From assembly GCA_003158745.1 (NCBI GenBank), contig PMLC01000029.1, forward strand, positions 1 to 64,000: 64,000 bases of DNA, given 5' to 3'. Position numbers and translations under genes: made by a program. This DNA is from Acidobacteriota bacterium. Lineage in GTDB: Bacteria > Acidobacteriota > Thermoanaerobaculia > Thermoanaerobaculales > Thermoanaerobaculaceae. This document shows, piece by piece, positions 1 through 8,720 of this stretch; within the stretch, counting starts at the first letter, position 1, and every line of letters begins with the position of its first letter. The notes beneath the pieces were generated by a model. The model was not told the origin of the DNA and did no database searches. It saw only the letters and a program-made list of their open reading frames with translations.

Positions 1-717
1 GACGCGCCGATGGAGATCTGCATGACCTTCAACGGTGTCGCGGACTCGCTAATCCGGCACGGTTTCGCGCGCCGGGCGGACGCGGCCGAGACGCTCGACC
101 TCCTCGACGTGGCCTGGGGGCGCGATCTCGTACAGTTCGGCGAGAACGTGCGTGAGAGCGTCAGCTTCATCTGCAACTGCTGCGGCTGCTGCTGCGAGGC
201 GATGATCGCGCAGCGCAGGTTCTCGGTGTTGCACCCCGTGCATACCACGAACTTCATCCCGCATCTCGATCCCGAGGCGTGTGCGGGGTGCGGCAAGTGC
301 GTGAACGCCTGCCCGGTGGGGGCGGTGAGCCTGGTCTCCGCCCACGATCCGCACCGCGCGGGGAAGAGGAAGGCCTTTCTCAACGAGGTGCTCTGCCTTG
401 GCTGCGGGGTGTGCGTGCGCAGGTGCAGCAAGGGCGCAATTACGCTGCGCGAGCGGCCGGAGCGGGTCATCACACCGGTGGATTCGGTCCACCGCGTGGT
501 GCTCATGGCCATCGAGAGGGGTAAGCTCGCCGAACTGCTGTTCGACCGCCACTACCTCGCCAGCCACCGCGCGATGGCGGCGCTCCTGGGCGCTATCCTC
601 AAGCTGCCTCCTTTCAAGCAGGCGATGGCAAGCCGCCAGATGCGCTCCCGGTATCTCGAGCGCCTGCTCGAGCGGCATCGGGCGCCGCGTGAGGCCGCTT
701 CGCAGCCGCGGGTGTGA
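1..717 (+). CDS. 4Fe-4S dicluster protein, 5' end cut by window
   Basis: The frame is open to the first base and the first ATG (base 10) has no ribosome binding site, so the gene very likely begins outside the window. The visible part has a cysteine cluster (ICNCCGCCC) followed by two ferredoxin-type 4Fe-4S motifs, CAGCGKCVNACP and CLGCGVCVRRC, then about 90 residues of helical, Arg-rich tail without cysteines. It is probably a cytoplasmic electron-transfer or Fe-S reductase subunit; the partner and substrate cannot be told from this fragment. No membrane segment is visible. It is followed by a repeat-filled gap and then rimO. Sure of the Fe-S clusters, unsure of the family. Confidence 0.75.
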   Translation, partial: DAPMEICMTFNGVADSLIRHGFARRADAAETLDLLDVAWGRDLVQFGENVRESVSFICNCCGCCCEAMIAQRRFSVLHPVHTTNFIPHLDPEACAGCGKCVNACPVGAVSLVSAHDPHRAGKRKAFLNEVLCLGCGVCVRRCSKGAITLRERPERVITPVDSVHRVVLMAIERGKLAELLFDRHYLASHRAMAALLGAILKLPPFKQAMASRQMRSRYLERLLERHRAPREAASQPRV

Positions 718-721
718 TCCG

Positions 722-850
722 GTAGAGGAGCAGGGGAGCCGAGGAGCTGAGGGGCAGAGGGGCAGGGGAGCTAGAGACTCCGCCCGTGGTCTTGCCGTTC
801 CTGGCTCCTCCGCTCCTCTGCGCCCATGCTCCTCTGCTCGTCTTGAACCT
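722..850. repeat. Short tandem repeats, GAGGAGCA family, in inverted halves
   Basis: Purine-rich units close to GAGGAGCA repeat on the left (about 722-775). Their complements repeat on the right (about 808-838), so the transcript could fold into a long imperfect hairpin. A trace of the GGTTCGAA family follows (CTTGAACCTTCGAG). It fills most of the gap between the ferredoxin gene and rimO and may act as a terminator for the former. Confidence 0.6.
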
Positions 851-905
851 TCGAGCCTTGCCGCCGGCGAAGTGCTTCCGGAATGGGCCGTTCGGGACGC
901 GATGT

Positions 906-911
906 TAGAAT
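906..911 (+). promoter_or_regulatory. -10 hexamer TAGAAT for rimO (leaderless candidate)
   Basis: TAGAAT lies 8 nt before the GTG at 920. That spacing would put the transcript start at or next to the start codon. No clear -35 is seen. Confidence 0.4.
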
Positions 912-919
912 CTCTCGCC

Positions 920-2368
920 GTGAAAAAGGCCGCGCGGTCGTCGCGCGCCCCGAATTCAGTCAAGGTCGGAATGATAGGGCTCGGGTGCGCCAAAAACCTG
1001 GTGGACGGGGAGGTCATGCTCGGTCACCTGGTTGAGCGGGGTGCGCGGATTGTGACCGACGTCAACGACGCCGAAGTCGTGATCGTGAACACTTGCGGTT
1101 TCATCGAGGACGCGAAACGCGAGTCCATCGAAGCCATCCTCGAGGTGGCGCAACGGAAGAGCGGCGGGGGCCTGCGCCGCCTGGTCGTGGCGGGGTGCAT
1201 GGCGCAGCGCTACGCCGCGGAGCTCGCCGCCGAGATCCCCGAGATCGACGCCTTCATTGGTCTGGACGAGCTGGACCGGGTCCCCGAGGCGGTGCTCGGC
1301 CGGCTGGGGCGGGCACACGTGCCCGACCAGCACCGGGCGCTGAAGCTGTACGACCATACCGCGCCGCGTCTGCTGGCGACCGGCGGGGTGTACGCCTACC
1401 TCAAGGTCGCGGAGGGGTGCGACAACCCCTGCTCGTTCTGCCACATCCCGCGCATGCGCGGGGCGTTCAGGTCGCGCACGCCGGCATCGCTGGTCGAGGA
1501 GGCCCGCAGGCTCGAGGAGATGGGCGTGCGGGAGCTCGTGCTCATCGCTCAGGACACGACGCGCTACGGCGAGGACCTCGGGCTCGGACGCTCGGGGCTA
1601 CGGCGATTGCTGGAGGACCTTCTTCGCGGCACGGCGATCGGGTGGATCAGGTTCATGTACGCATACCCGGCGACGCTGGACCACGGAATCTTCAAGCTAA
1701 TGGCGCGCGAGAGCCGGCTGGTGCCGTACCTCGACATCCCGCTGCAGCACGCCTCGCGTAAGGTCCTCAAGCTGATGAAGCGCGGCGGCGACGCCGGGAG
1801 CTACCGCGAGCTGATCGCTCGGGCGCGCCAGACGGTCCCCGAGCTTGCCGTGCGGACTACGTTCATCGTCGGGTTCCCGGGCGAAGGCGACGCGGAGTTC
1901 GCAGAGCTCGAGGCGTTCGTGGAAGAGGTCGGCTTCGACCACGTTGGAGTCTTCACCTACTCGTTCCAGGAGGAGAACCCCGGCGCGTCGCTCGGCGACC
2001 CTGTCGCGGCGCACACCAAGGAGCACCGGCGCAAACAGCTCATGAAGCGGCAGGAACGGATCAGCCGCGAGCGCAACAGGACGCTCAAGGGGAGCGAGCT
2101 CGCCGCTATCGTGGAAGGACCGAGCCCGGAGTCGGAGTACCTGCTCGAGGGACGGCTGCGCCGCCAGGCGCCGGAGGTCGACGGCCGGCTGCTGTTCTCG
2201 GAAGGAAGCGCGCGCGCCGGCGACCTCGTCGATGTCCGGATCGAGAAGACCTACGCGTTCGACCTGGTCGGGAAAATTTGCAGGGTCGTGGACCCCGCGT
2301 CTGCTCGGCGGGCACCGGCCATCCCTCAGCTCCTTCCGACGCTCCGATCGACCGCGGGCGGCGACTAG
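920..2368 (+). CDS. rimO: Ribosomal protein S12 methylthiotransferase RimO
   Basis: Radical SAM methylthiotransferase that adds a methylthio group to the conserved aspartate of ribosomal protein S12. The N-terminal UPF0004 domain begins with GLGCAKNLVDGE. The radical SAM cluster motif is GCDNPCSFCHIP (CxxxCxxC), followed by a TRAM domain near the C-terminus. At 482 aa it is slightly longer than usual (about 440), the excess being a short basic N-terminus and a C-terminal tail. The ORF is open far upstream through repeats. I place the start at GTG 920 (MKKAARS...) because a -10-like TAGAAT sits 8 nt before it; ATG 902 is the alternative. It is followed 5 nt later by ribF, suggesting co-transcription. 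MiaB is the nearest alternative, but the N-terminal motif and order favour RimO. Confidence 0.93.
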   Translation: MKKAARSSRAPNSVKVGMIGLGCAKNLVDGEVMLGHLVERGARIVTDVNDAEVVIVNTCGFIEDAKRESIEAILEVAQRKSGGGLRRLVVAGCMAQRYAAELAAEIPEIDAFIGLDELDRVPEAVLGRLGRAHVPDQHRALKLYDHTAPRLLATGGVYAYLKVAEGCDNPCSFCHIPRMRGAFRSRTPASLVEEARRLEEMGVRELVLIAQDTTRYGEDLGLGRSGLRRLLEDLLRGTAIGWIRFMYAYPATLDHGIFKLMARESRLVPYLDIPLQHASRKVLKLMKRGGDAGSYRELIARARQTVPELAVRTTFIVGFPGEGDAEFAELEAFVEEVGFDHVGVFTYSFQEENPGASLGDPVAAHTKEHRRKQLMKRQERISRERNRTLKGSELAAIVEGPSPESEYLLEGRLRRQAPEVDGRLLFSEGSARAGDLVDVRIEKTYAFDLVGKICRVVDPASARRAPAIPQLLPTLRSTAGGD

Positions 2369-2373
2369 CACCT

Positions 2374-3339
2374 ATGGAGATACTGCGCGATCCGGCGCTC
2401 TCGTCCGACCTGCCCCGCGGAGGCGTAATCACGGTCGGCAACTTCGATGGGGTCCACCGCGGCCACCAGCTGCTCCTGGCGGGAGCGGTGGAGCGCGCCC
2501 GGGAGCTTGGCGTGCCGGCCGTGGCCCTCACGTTCGACCCTCACCCGGAGAAGGTGCTGCGCCCCGGGTCGGGCCTCAAGCTCGTGACCACGAGGGCGCA
2601 GAAGGCGCAGCTCCTGGACCGGCTGGGTGTCGACACGCTGGTCGAACTCGGCTTCGACCGTAGGTTCGCCGCGACGACCGCCGCGGAGTTCGCCCGGGAG
2701 TTCCTGTTCCGCAGGCTCGCGCCGGCCGAGGTGAGGCTCGGAACCAACTTCCGTTTCGGCGCCGGACGGATGGGGGACGTGCACTTCCTCTCCGTGTTGG
2801 GGCACGACCTGGGGTTCTCGGTCGTCGGTGTGGAACCCCTGCTCGAGGGCGACGAGATGATCTCCTCGACGCGGCTCCGCCAGGAGATCGCCCACGGTCG
2901 CGCGGACGAGGTGCGGAGCCTTCTCGGTCGCCCGTACTTCGTCGATGGGAAAGTCTACAGGGGCGAACGGATGGGGCGGAAGCTCGGTTTCCCGACGATC
3001 AACGTGGAGGTCGAGAACGAACTCCTGCCGGCTCACGGCGTATACGTCACGGCCGTTCACATCCCGTCGTTCTCTCGCGTGTTCCCCTCGGTGACCAACA
3101 TCGGCGTGCGTCCGACCGTGTACGAGAACTACCACGTCACGGTGGAGAGCCACGTCCTGAACTTCGCCGGCGACGTCTATCGGGAGCCCGTTCGGCTCTA
3201 CTTCCTCAGGCGTGTCCGCGAAGAGATGGTGTTTGCCTCGAGCGTCGAGCTCGTGGCGCAGATCCGGCGCGACGCGGATGTGGCGAGCCTGTACTTCAGC
3301 CGCGAGGGTCTGCCGGAGGAGGAGCTGGTGCGGCGGTGA
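2374..3339 (+). CDS. ribF: Bifunctional riboflavin kinase / FAD synthetase
   Basis: Converts riboflavin to FMN and then FAD in the cytoplasm. The N-terminal nucleotidyltransferase domain shows GNFDGVHRGHQ and the SSTRLR motif. The C-terminal kinase domain shows RGERMGRKLGFPTIN and a GV.PTV stretch. At 321 aa it is normal for the family. The ORF in the track runs further upstream inside rimO; ATG 2374, 5 nt after the rimO stop, is the sensible start. Its stop overlaps the GTG of the next gene (GTGA), which indicates translational coupling. Confidence 0.95.
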   Translation: MEILRDPALSSDLPRGGVITVGNFDGVHRGHQLLLAGAVERARELGVPAVALTFDPHPEKVLRPGSGLKLVTTRAQKAQLLDRLGVDTLVELGFDRRFAATTAAEFAREFLFRRLAPAEVRLGTNFRFGAGRMGDVHFLSVLGHDLGFSVVGVEPLLEGDEMISSTRLRQEIAHGRADEVRSLLGRPYFVDGKVYRGERMGRKLGFPTINVEVENELLPAHGVYVTAVHIPSFSRVFPSVTNIGVRPTVYENYHVTVESHVLNFAGDVYREPVRLYFLRRVREEMVFASSVELVAQIRRDADVASLYFSREGLPEEELVRR

Positions 3340-4325
3340 ACGTGGCGCTGGCGGTCCCGGTCGCCTTCTGGGCAGTCCTCAGTGTTGCCGCGTTCCTGTT
3401 CCTGTGGCTCGATCGTTACCAGTTCGACCTGGTGCCCTGGCTGGCTGGGGTTGCAGCGTGGGGTTTTGCGGGTCCGGCGGTGCTGGCGGCGGTGGGCGCT
3501 CGGCTGCCGCAGTTGCTGACCGCCCCTGTCATGGGCAGCCCGGTTCCGGAGCTCTGGTTGACACTCCCGGCGCTGGCTGTGGTGCTCCCGTGCATCGGAG
3601 TGGCCCTGCCGGTCGCGGCGGTCGCCCGCTCGCGCTTCCTGGAGGGACCCTCGAGCGGCGCCGTCTTCGGGGTCACGGCGGGACTGGCGTTCTCGCTGGG
3701 CATGCACCTTCTCGTCGTGACACGGGCCGCCTGGCATCCGAGTCTGGCCGCGCTGGTCTTCGTGGGTCTCCTCCACGCAGCCGTCGGCGCGGTTCTCGGC
3801 GCCGGAATCGGTCTGGCCAAGCTGGCGGCGCTGCCCCATCTGCGCATCCCCGCTGTCCTGAGCGCGGTGACGGCCGCCGCCGGGATCGGCGCTCTCCTCG
3901 TCCTCGGAGCGGTCTCGTGCTGGACGAACTGGGGCGAAGTCAGCGCTGCCTGCAATCTGGCGCTCGCTGCGCTAGAACTGGCCGTCCTCCTCGGGGTGTT
4001 CGGCTTCTCGATCTCGTACGAGCGGCGAGTGCTTGCCGGTCAACTCGCCGAAGAGGTGGCCCTCGGCGTGCTACCGGGGTGGGCTGTGCAGGTTCTACCG
4101 AGCTACCGGCGCCGCATCTGCTCCGACTGGTGGGAACGGCGGGACGAACGTCGTGAGATCCTCCGGTTGCTCACGGGCCTGGCGTTCAGGAAGTACAGGC
4201 TGCGAAAGCTGCCCGAGAAGCGGGCCCGGCTGTACGGCCTCGAGGTCGGACGGCTTCGACAGCGTGCGCGTCTGCTTCTCGCGCTGCCACCGACGTCGAC
4301 AGCCGCGGCGTCGCGGGAGGAATGA
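3336..4325 (+). CDS. Polytopic membrane protein of unknown function
   Basis: A 329-aa protein, not recognised. The first 230 residues are a series of about seven hydrophobic stretches rich in Ala, Val and Leu, with short loops. The last 90 residues are basic and hydrophilic (RRRICSDWWERRDERREI) and most likely cytoplasmic. No enzyme motif is visible. The GTG start overlaps the ribF stop by 4 nt, so it is expected to be expressed with rimO-ribF. Codon use and GC match the neighbours. It is probably an inner-membrane protein; no transport or catalytic role can be assigned. Confidence 0.8.
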   Translation: MNVALAVPVAFWAVLSVAAFLFLWLDRYQFDLVPWLAGVAAWGFAGPAVLAAVGARLPQLLTAPVMGSPVPELWLTLPALAVVLPCIGVALPVAAVARSRFLEGPSSGAVFGVTAGLAFSLGMHLLVVTRAAWHPSLAALVFVGLLHAAVGAVLGAGIGLAKLAALPHLRIPAVLSAVTAAAGIGALLVLGAVSCWTNWGEVSAACNLALAALELAVLLGVFGFSISYERRVLAGQLAEEVALGVLPGWAVQVLPSYRRRICSDWWERRDERREILRLLTGLAFRKYRLRKLPEKRARLYGLEVGRLRQRARLLLALPPTSTAAASREE

Positions 4326-4352
4326 CCACAGCGGCCGCCGCGCGACCGGTCG

Positions 4353-4422
4353 TATACTGCTGTCCAAAGTCGAGCCAGGGACTGGTGGGCTAGGGTCCAG
4401 CCCAGGCTAATGGAGAGAGACC
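4353..4422 (+). promoter_or_regulatory. metK promoter and structured leader
   Basis: TATACT (4353-4358) is a plausible -10. The leader that follows can form GGGCT (4387-4391) with AGCCC (4399-4403). An outer pairing of AGCC (4373-4376) with GGCT (4405-4408) ends just before the Shine-Dalgarno GGAGAGAG. The fold could mask or expose the ribosome site. It does not match any SAM riboswitch consensus I know. Confidence 0.35.
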
Positions 4423-5619
4423 GTGAACAGCCGAGGAATCCACGTCTTCACGTCGGAGTCGGTGACCGAGGGTCACCCGGACAAGGTTTGCGACCAGATC
4501 TCGGACGCGGTGCTGGACGAGGTGCTGCGCCAGGACATCAAGGCCGACCGCGTCGGCCAGGGGCGGGTTGCCTGCGAGAGCTTCATCACCGTCGGGCTCG
4601 TTATCGTCGGCGGCGAGATCACCACCGACGGGTGGGTCGACGTTCAGGACCTGGTGCGCGGCCTGATCCGCGACATCGGCTACACCGACGCCCGGTACGG
4701 CTTCAACCATGCCACCTGCGGCATCCTCAACGCGATCGGGCGGCAGTCCGGGGACATCGCGCAGGGGGTCGACACCGGCGGCGCCGGCGACCAGGGACTG
4801 ATGGTCGGGTACGCCTGCGACGAGACGCGCGAGCTGATGCCCACGCCGATCACCCTTGCGCACAAACTGACCCGGCGCCTCGCCGAGGTGCGGCGCAAGG
4901 GTGTGCTTCCGTACCTCGGCCCGGACGGCAAATCTCAGGTGACGGTCGAGTACCGGGAGGGGAGGCCGCACCGCATCGACACCGTGGTGATCTCGTCGCA
5001 GCACACCGAGGACATCCTCAACCGGAAGGGCGACCGCATCACGGCCGCGGCGCGCGACGAGATCATCGAGAAGGTCGGCCTCGCGGTGCTGCCGAAGAGG
5101 CTGGTCGACTCGAAGACCCGGTTCCTGGTCAACCCGACCGGGAAGTTCGTCATCGGCGGCCCGCAGTCGGACACCGGCATGACGGGGCGCAAGATCATCG
5201 TGGACACCTACGGCGGCTGGGCTCCGCACGGCGGCGGCGCGTTCTCCGGCAAGGACCCGACAAAGGTGGACCGCTCGGCCACCTACATGGCCCGCCACAT
5301 TGCCAAGAACATCGTCGGCGCGAAGCTCGCGCGCGAAGCTCTCGTGCAACTCGCCTACGCGATTGGCGTTGCGGATCCGGTCTCCGTCATGGTCGATACC
5401 AACGGCACCGGCGTGCTCCCGGACGATAGGCTCACCAAGCTCGTGCGCGAGGTCTTCCCGTTGACGCCGCGCGGCATCATCAAGGAACTCGACCTGCTGC
5501 GGCCGATCTACCGGATAACTGCCAGCTACGGGCACTTCGGCCGGTCGGAGCCCGAGTTTCGCTGGGAGAGCCTCCACCACGTCGACGCCCTCAAAGACGC
5601 CGCTAAACGTCAAGGGTGA
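4423..5619 (+). CDS. metK: S-adenosylmethionine synthetase
   Basis: Makes S-adenosylmethionine from methionine and ATP. It supplies the methyl and radical cofactor used by rimO and by the radical SAM gene at the far end of the window. Family motifs are all present: [16 protein letters not shown] near the N-terminus, GAGDQGLM, and the phosphate loop [17 protein letters not shown]. Length 398 aa is typical. It starts at GTG 4423 behind a good Shine-Dalgarno (GGAGAGAG). The 3' end overlaps the convergent archease gene by 17 bp. Confidence 0.97.
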   Translation: MNSRGIHVFTSESVTEGHPDKVCDQISDAVLDEVLRQDIKADRVGQGRVACESFITVGLVIVGGEITTDGWVDVQDLVRGLIRDIGYTDARYGFNHATCGILNAIGRQSGDIAQGVDTGGAGDQGLMVGYACDETRELMPTPITLAHKLTRRLAEVRRKGVLPYLGPDGKSQVTVEYREGRPHRIDTVVISSQHTEDILNRKGDRITAAARDEIIEKVGLAVLPKRLVDSKTRFLVNPTGKFVIGGPQSDTGMTGRKIIVDTYGGWAPHGGGAFSGKDPTKVDRSATYMARHIAKNIVGAKLAREALVQLAYAIGVADPVSVMVDTNGTGVLPDDRLTKLVREVFPLTPRGIIKELDLLRPIYRITASYGHFGRSEPEFRWESLHHVDALKDAAKRQG

Positions 5620-6010
5620 GCATCGCCCCGAAGCGGCCGCCGCGCCGGCGTGGGCGCAGGTCGTGGTACGTCGCCGCCTTGACCTCTATCTCGGGCATCG
5701 TGCCGGCGGGCAGCGGGCCGACCTCGAGGGTCGCCCCGGCTGCGTTCGCCTCGAAGTCCGTCGCGATCTCGTGGCGCACATACAGTGCGAACAGGGCCTC
5801 GTTCACGGCTCGCACGAGTTGTGACGGCAGGTCCTGCGGCCAGGGTCGGATCGCGAACCGGCGCCGTCCTGCGGCCTGCGGTTTCGTGCCCAGGGCCAGT
5901 GTCATAGCGGCGAGAACGGCGTTGCAGATGAGTTCGCGTTCGTTGTCGCCCCAGATCGCGACTCGCAGGTCGGCACCGTGCGCGAGGGTGCGAAACCGCG
6001 GTCGGCTCAT
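5603..6010 (-). CDS. Archease family protein
   Basis: Archease activates RtcB-type RNA ligases by promoting ligase guanylylation. The 135-aa sequence has the family hallmarks: an N-terminal HGADLRV segment with a conserved Asp, a central [11 protein letters not shown] helix, and the C-terminal [13 protein letters not shown] motif. No rtcB is in the window, so the partner must be elsewhere or absent. The gene is convergent with metK and divergent from the next gene. TAAACT stands 7 nt before its ATG, with no Shine-Dalgarno, suggesting a leaderless transcript. Confidence 0.88.
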   Translation of the reverse strand: MSRPRFRTLAHGADLRVAIWGDNERELICNAVLAAMTLALGTKPQAAGRRRFAIRPWPQDLPSQLVRAVNEALFALYVRHEIATDFEANAAGATLEVGPLPAGTMPEIEVKAATYHDLRPRRRGGRFGAMLTLDV

Positions 6011-6057
6011 GGTGTGCAGTTTAGCGAACGGCGCTGGTCTGCCGTAAACTGCTAGAA
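6011..6057. promoter_or_regulatory. Divergent promoter region with two TAAACT -10 hexamers
   Basis: This 47-bp gap separates archease (minus strand) from a membrane protein (plus strand). On the minus strand TAAACT (plus 6018-6023) is 7 nt from the archease ATG. On the plus strand TAAACT (6045-6050) is 7 nt from GTG 6058. Both arrangements suit leaderless transcription. Confidence 0.45.
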
Positions 6058-7443
6058 GTGGTCCGTCTCGGATACGTGATCGGTGTCGCGGTGGCCGGGG
6101 CCGCGGCCGTCGCCGGCGTGGCCTTGGTGCGCGGCCGGGGGGTCAGCGGGGGAGCCCGCGCCGTGTCCGATGCGCGTGCCGCCATGGTGCGGCTCGGGTA
6201 CGAGCCGATCGGCGAGCCGACGGCAAGCTTCGAGGGCGACCAGGAGCTGGCGTGGGCACTTGAGCGGGCCAAGCCGGGCCCGGACGGCGTCAGCCTGGCG
6301 CGGGGCGAGGGCGGCGCGCTGCGCTGGCGCGTGGTCTTCCCCGGCGGTGGCGAGACTCAGGTCACCATCGATGGGCTCGTCTGGTCGCTGCGCAGGCCGG
6401 TCCCCACGGCGCCCGGTCCGGACCTCTTTCCATCGCTTGCCCGAGCCCGCGTCGAAGCGGCTGTGGCCCAGGCTGTCACTGACCCGGCAGCGTGGCATCT
6501 CGTGCGCGCGCAGAGTTGGAGGGAAGGCGGTCATACCTGGGAACGGGCCTGGTTCGTCGGCGGTTCCGGGCCGCTCCCGTCGGGCTGGAGACGCGAGCTG
6601 GAGCTGGAGATGGTCGGCTCGACGGTGGTGTCGTGGCGGCGCCTCGTCCACCCCTTCGGCATCGATCTCGGCGTCGTGACCGGTCGCATGGCGGAACTCC
6701 GGATGCTCCGTCGACCGGCGATGCTCGGCCTCGCGATCCTCGTGGTTGGCGTCTTGGTCGCGGGAGCTGAGGCCGTGGCCTACCGTGAAACCGTCGCGCC
6801 GCTTCGCGGGATCGCGTATGGGATTGTGGTCGTGCTCGCCGGCGGTTTTGCGGGTGACGCCCTGACCGCAGCTCCGCTTGAGGGCGTCGTGCTCGCGGCC
6901 GTGATCGCGGTGATGCCCGCATGGACTGCCCTGCCCCGATCGCGGCTCCGCTTCGGCCCGGCAGCCGGCGTGGCGCTGGCCGGGCTGACGCTGGCTGGCC
7001 GCGCGTTCATTCTCGGGGCCGGCGGCTGGGTGCCCGTGACGTCGCCTGTTCCGGCCGACATGGGGGCGAGCCGCCTTCTGGCGGAGTCGTGGGTTCCCGC
7101 CCTTGTGGAGGAGCCCTTGCTCAGGGGGGCGCTGCCCGCGCTGGCCGCTCCGGTGGTCGGGTGGTGGGGGGCGGCTCTGCTCGCTGCGCCGGTCGGCGCG
7201 CTTCTTCATCCACTGCCCGCGGTCCCGTTGCTGTCCTCCATCGCCCTTGAGCTCGTCCTCCAGGCTGGGCTCGCGATCGTGGCCCGGTACGCGGGCGTCG
7301 GGGGGGCCGTGCTCGCGCGTGGGACGTGCGAAGCCCTGGTGAGGAGGGCATCGTTCCCGGTCGGCTCGGAATTTGACCGCATCGCCCTCCTGGGGGTCGC
7401 GGTCGGTGTGGTCTTGTTGCTATGGCCTCGACGCCGCGAGTGA
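6058..7443 (+). CDS. Membrane protein with CPBP-like EEPLLRG motif
   Basis: A 461-aa protein. An N-terminal membrane anchor is followed by a soluble domain of about 190 residues, then eight or so hydrophobic segments. Near residue 350 the motif VEEPLLRGALPAL resembles motif 1 (EExxxR) of CPBP/CAAX-type intramembrane proteases. The later His motifs are weak (GALLHPLP), so activity is doubtful. The start is GTG 6058 with a TAAACT hexamer 7 nt upstream and no Shine-Dalgarno. It overlaps the next gene by 22 bp, so the two are probably one operon. Family assignment is tentative. Confidence 0.7.
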   Translation: MVRLGYVIGVAVAGAAAVAGVALVRGRGVSGGARAVSDARAAMVRLGYEPIGEPTASFEGDQELAWALERAKPGPDGVSLARGEGGALRWRVVFPGGGETQVTIDGLVWSLRRPVPTAPGPDLFPSLARARVEAAVAQAVTDPAAWHLVRAQSWREGGHTWERAWFVGGSGPLPSGWRRELELEMVGSTVVSWRRLVHPFGIDLGVVTGRMAELRMLRRPAMLGLAILVVGVLVAGAEAVAYRETVAPLRGIAYGIVVVLAGGFAGDALTAAPLEGVVLAAVIAVMPAWTALPRSRLRFGPAAGVALAGLTLAGRAFILGAGGWVPVTSPVPADMGASRLLAESWVPALVEEPLLRGALPALAAPVVGWWGAALLAAPVGALLHPLPAVPLLSSIALELVLQAGLAIVARYAGVGGAVLARGTCEALVRRASFPVGSEFDRIALLGVAVGVVLLLWPRRRE

Positions 7444-8672
7444 AACTCCTGCTGGCCGGAGCCGGGGCCGTCGTCCTCGGTGCGGCAGCGCTGACGGTGC
7501 CCATTCCGCCGCGCGGCCAGCCGGCGCCCGAGTCGCCTGAATCGGCCGCCGAGCGGGCTGAGTCCACGCTTCCGGCCCTTGGGGTGCTCTGGGGCAAGGT
7601 CCGCGGCTGGGAGAGGGTCGGTGGGGGTTGGACCGTTTTCTGGCAACCTGCCCACGGGATGTGGGTCGTGCGTGCATGGGTGCCCGACGATGGCGGCGAG
7701 ATCCGATGGCGAATCGAAGCGGCTCCGTGGCTTCCGGGCGCGCGCCTTTCGGAACGTGCGGCTCGTGCGCTAACGGGGTTCGATGCCGGAACGGCGCAGG
7801 AGCGTGAACGGCTCGCTCGCCGCGACTGGCTGCTTGACGGATCGAGGCTACTCGGCGCTCTGCCGGCGGGAGGCGAGCTGCCTGTACGGCAGTTCCGGCA
7901 CCGACCGATCGTGGAGGCGGTGCTGATGGGCCTGCTGCTCGCGGGGGCTGCGGCGCGGCATCTGGTACCCGGCTCTCCTTCGCTGCTCTGGCGGCACGTG
8001 GTTGTCTGGTCATCGGCGCTCCTGGTCCCTCTTCTGCCGTGGCTCTCCGCGCTGGCGCCGCCTTCGTTTCAGCCCGGCGTCCGCCCGTGGGTCGGCGAGC
8101 TCGCGTTCGGAACGGCTGTGACGATTCTGCTTGGCGCACTGCTGTTCGCGGCCCATCGCTTTCCCGCGGTCGCCGGAACTCCTCCAGCCGCCTGGCTGCC
8201 GGCGGCGCTGGCCATCGGTGTGGTGGCAGGCCGGCTGGAGCCCGGGGAGTGGCTGCTGTCGGTGGCCGGGTTGACGTTCGGGATGCCAGCGCTCGCCGCC
8301 CTCGCCGTGCTCGCCGGGTGGCTTGCAGGGCTCGCGGCGGACGGACTCCGAGAGCTGCTGCGCTTCATGGGGGGCGCGCGGGGTTTCGTCCTCGCGTGTC
8401 TCGGCATCGGCGCCGTGGTGGTTGCGGGCCCGTGGCTGAGTGTCGCGTTCGCCGTCGTGGCCGCCGCCGCCAGTGACCGGGGGCGAGGTACGTGGCTGAC
8501 GACCTCTGTGATGTGGGGGTGGGTCGTCGGCAGTCTCTGGTCGCTTGCCGAATGGGAGCCCCCCTTGCAGGACGCTCTCGTGCTCCTGCTCCTCGCGTTT
8601 GGAGTTGCGACCGTCACCGCGCTCGTATCAGGCGTAGGCAGAACCCCTGAGGCGTCGGTCGCAGATCGCTGA
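7422..8672 (+). CDS. Membrane protein, partner of the preceding gene
   Basis: A 416-aa protein, not recognised. Like its upstream neighbour it has an N-terminal hydrophobic anchor, a soluble region of about 140 residues with several Trp (GGWTVFWQP), and then a C-terminal block of hydrophobic segments. The shared layout suggests an old duplication, but no clear sequence similarity is visible by eye. It overlaps the upstream gene by 22 bp. No catalytic motif is seen. Probably an inner-membrane protein working with the product of the preceding gene. Confidence 0.7.
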   Translation: MASTPRVKLLLAGAGAVVLGAAALTVPIPPRGQPAPESPESAAERAESTLPALGVLWGKVRGWERVGGGWTVFWQPAHGMWVVRAWVPDDGGEIRWRIEAAPWLPGARLSERAARALTGFDAGTAQERERLARRDWLLDGSRLLGALPAGGELPVRQFRHRPIVEAVLMGLLLAGAAARHLVPGSPSLLWRHVVVWSSALLVPLLPWLSALAPPSFQPGVRPWVGELAFGTAVTILLGALLFAAHRFPAVAGTPPAAWLPAALAIGVVAGRLEPGEWLLSVAGLTFGMPALAALAVLAGWLAGLAADGLRELLRFMGGARGFVLACLGIGAVVVAGPWLSVAFAVVAAAASDRGRGTWLTTSVMWGWVVGSLWSLAEWEPPLQDALVLLLLAFGVATVTALVSGVGRTPEASVADR

Positions 8673-8708
8673 TCGATTCGACAGGGGCAACCACGCCCAT
8701 TTTGAGGC

Positions 8709-8714
8709 TATCAT
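8709..8714 (+). promoter_or_regulatory. -10 hexamer TATCAT before GTG 8721
   Basis: TATCAT ends 6 nt before the GTG start of the permease gene and there is no Shine-Dalgarno between them. It is a candidate leaderless promoter; no convincing -35 is seen. Confidence 0.4.
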
Positions 8715-8720
8715 CGGCGC

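Noticed and set aside
4353-4422. Known SAM riboswitch class before metK
   Set aside because: I could not match the conserved cores of SAM-I, SAM-II, SAM-V or SAM/SAH. Only a generic structured leader is claimed.
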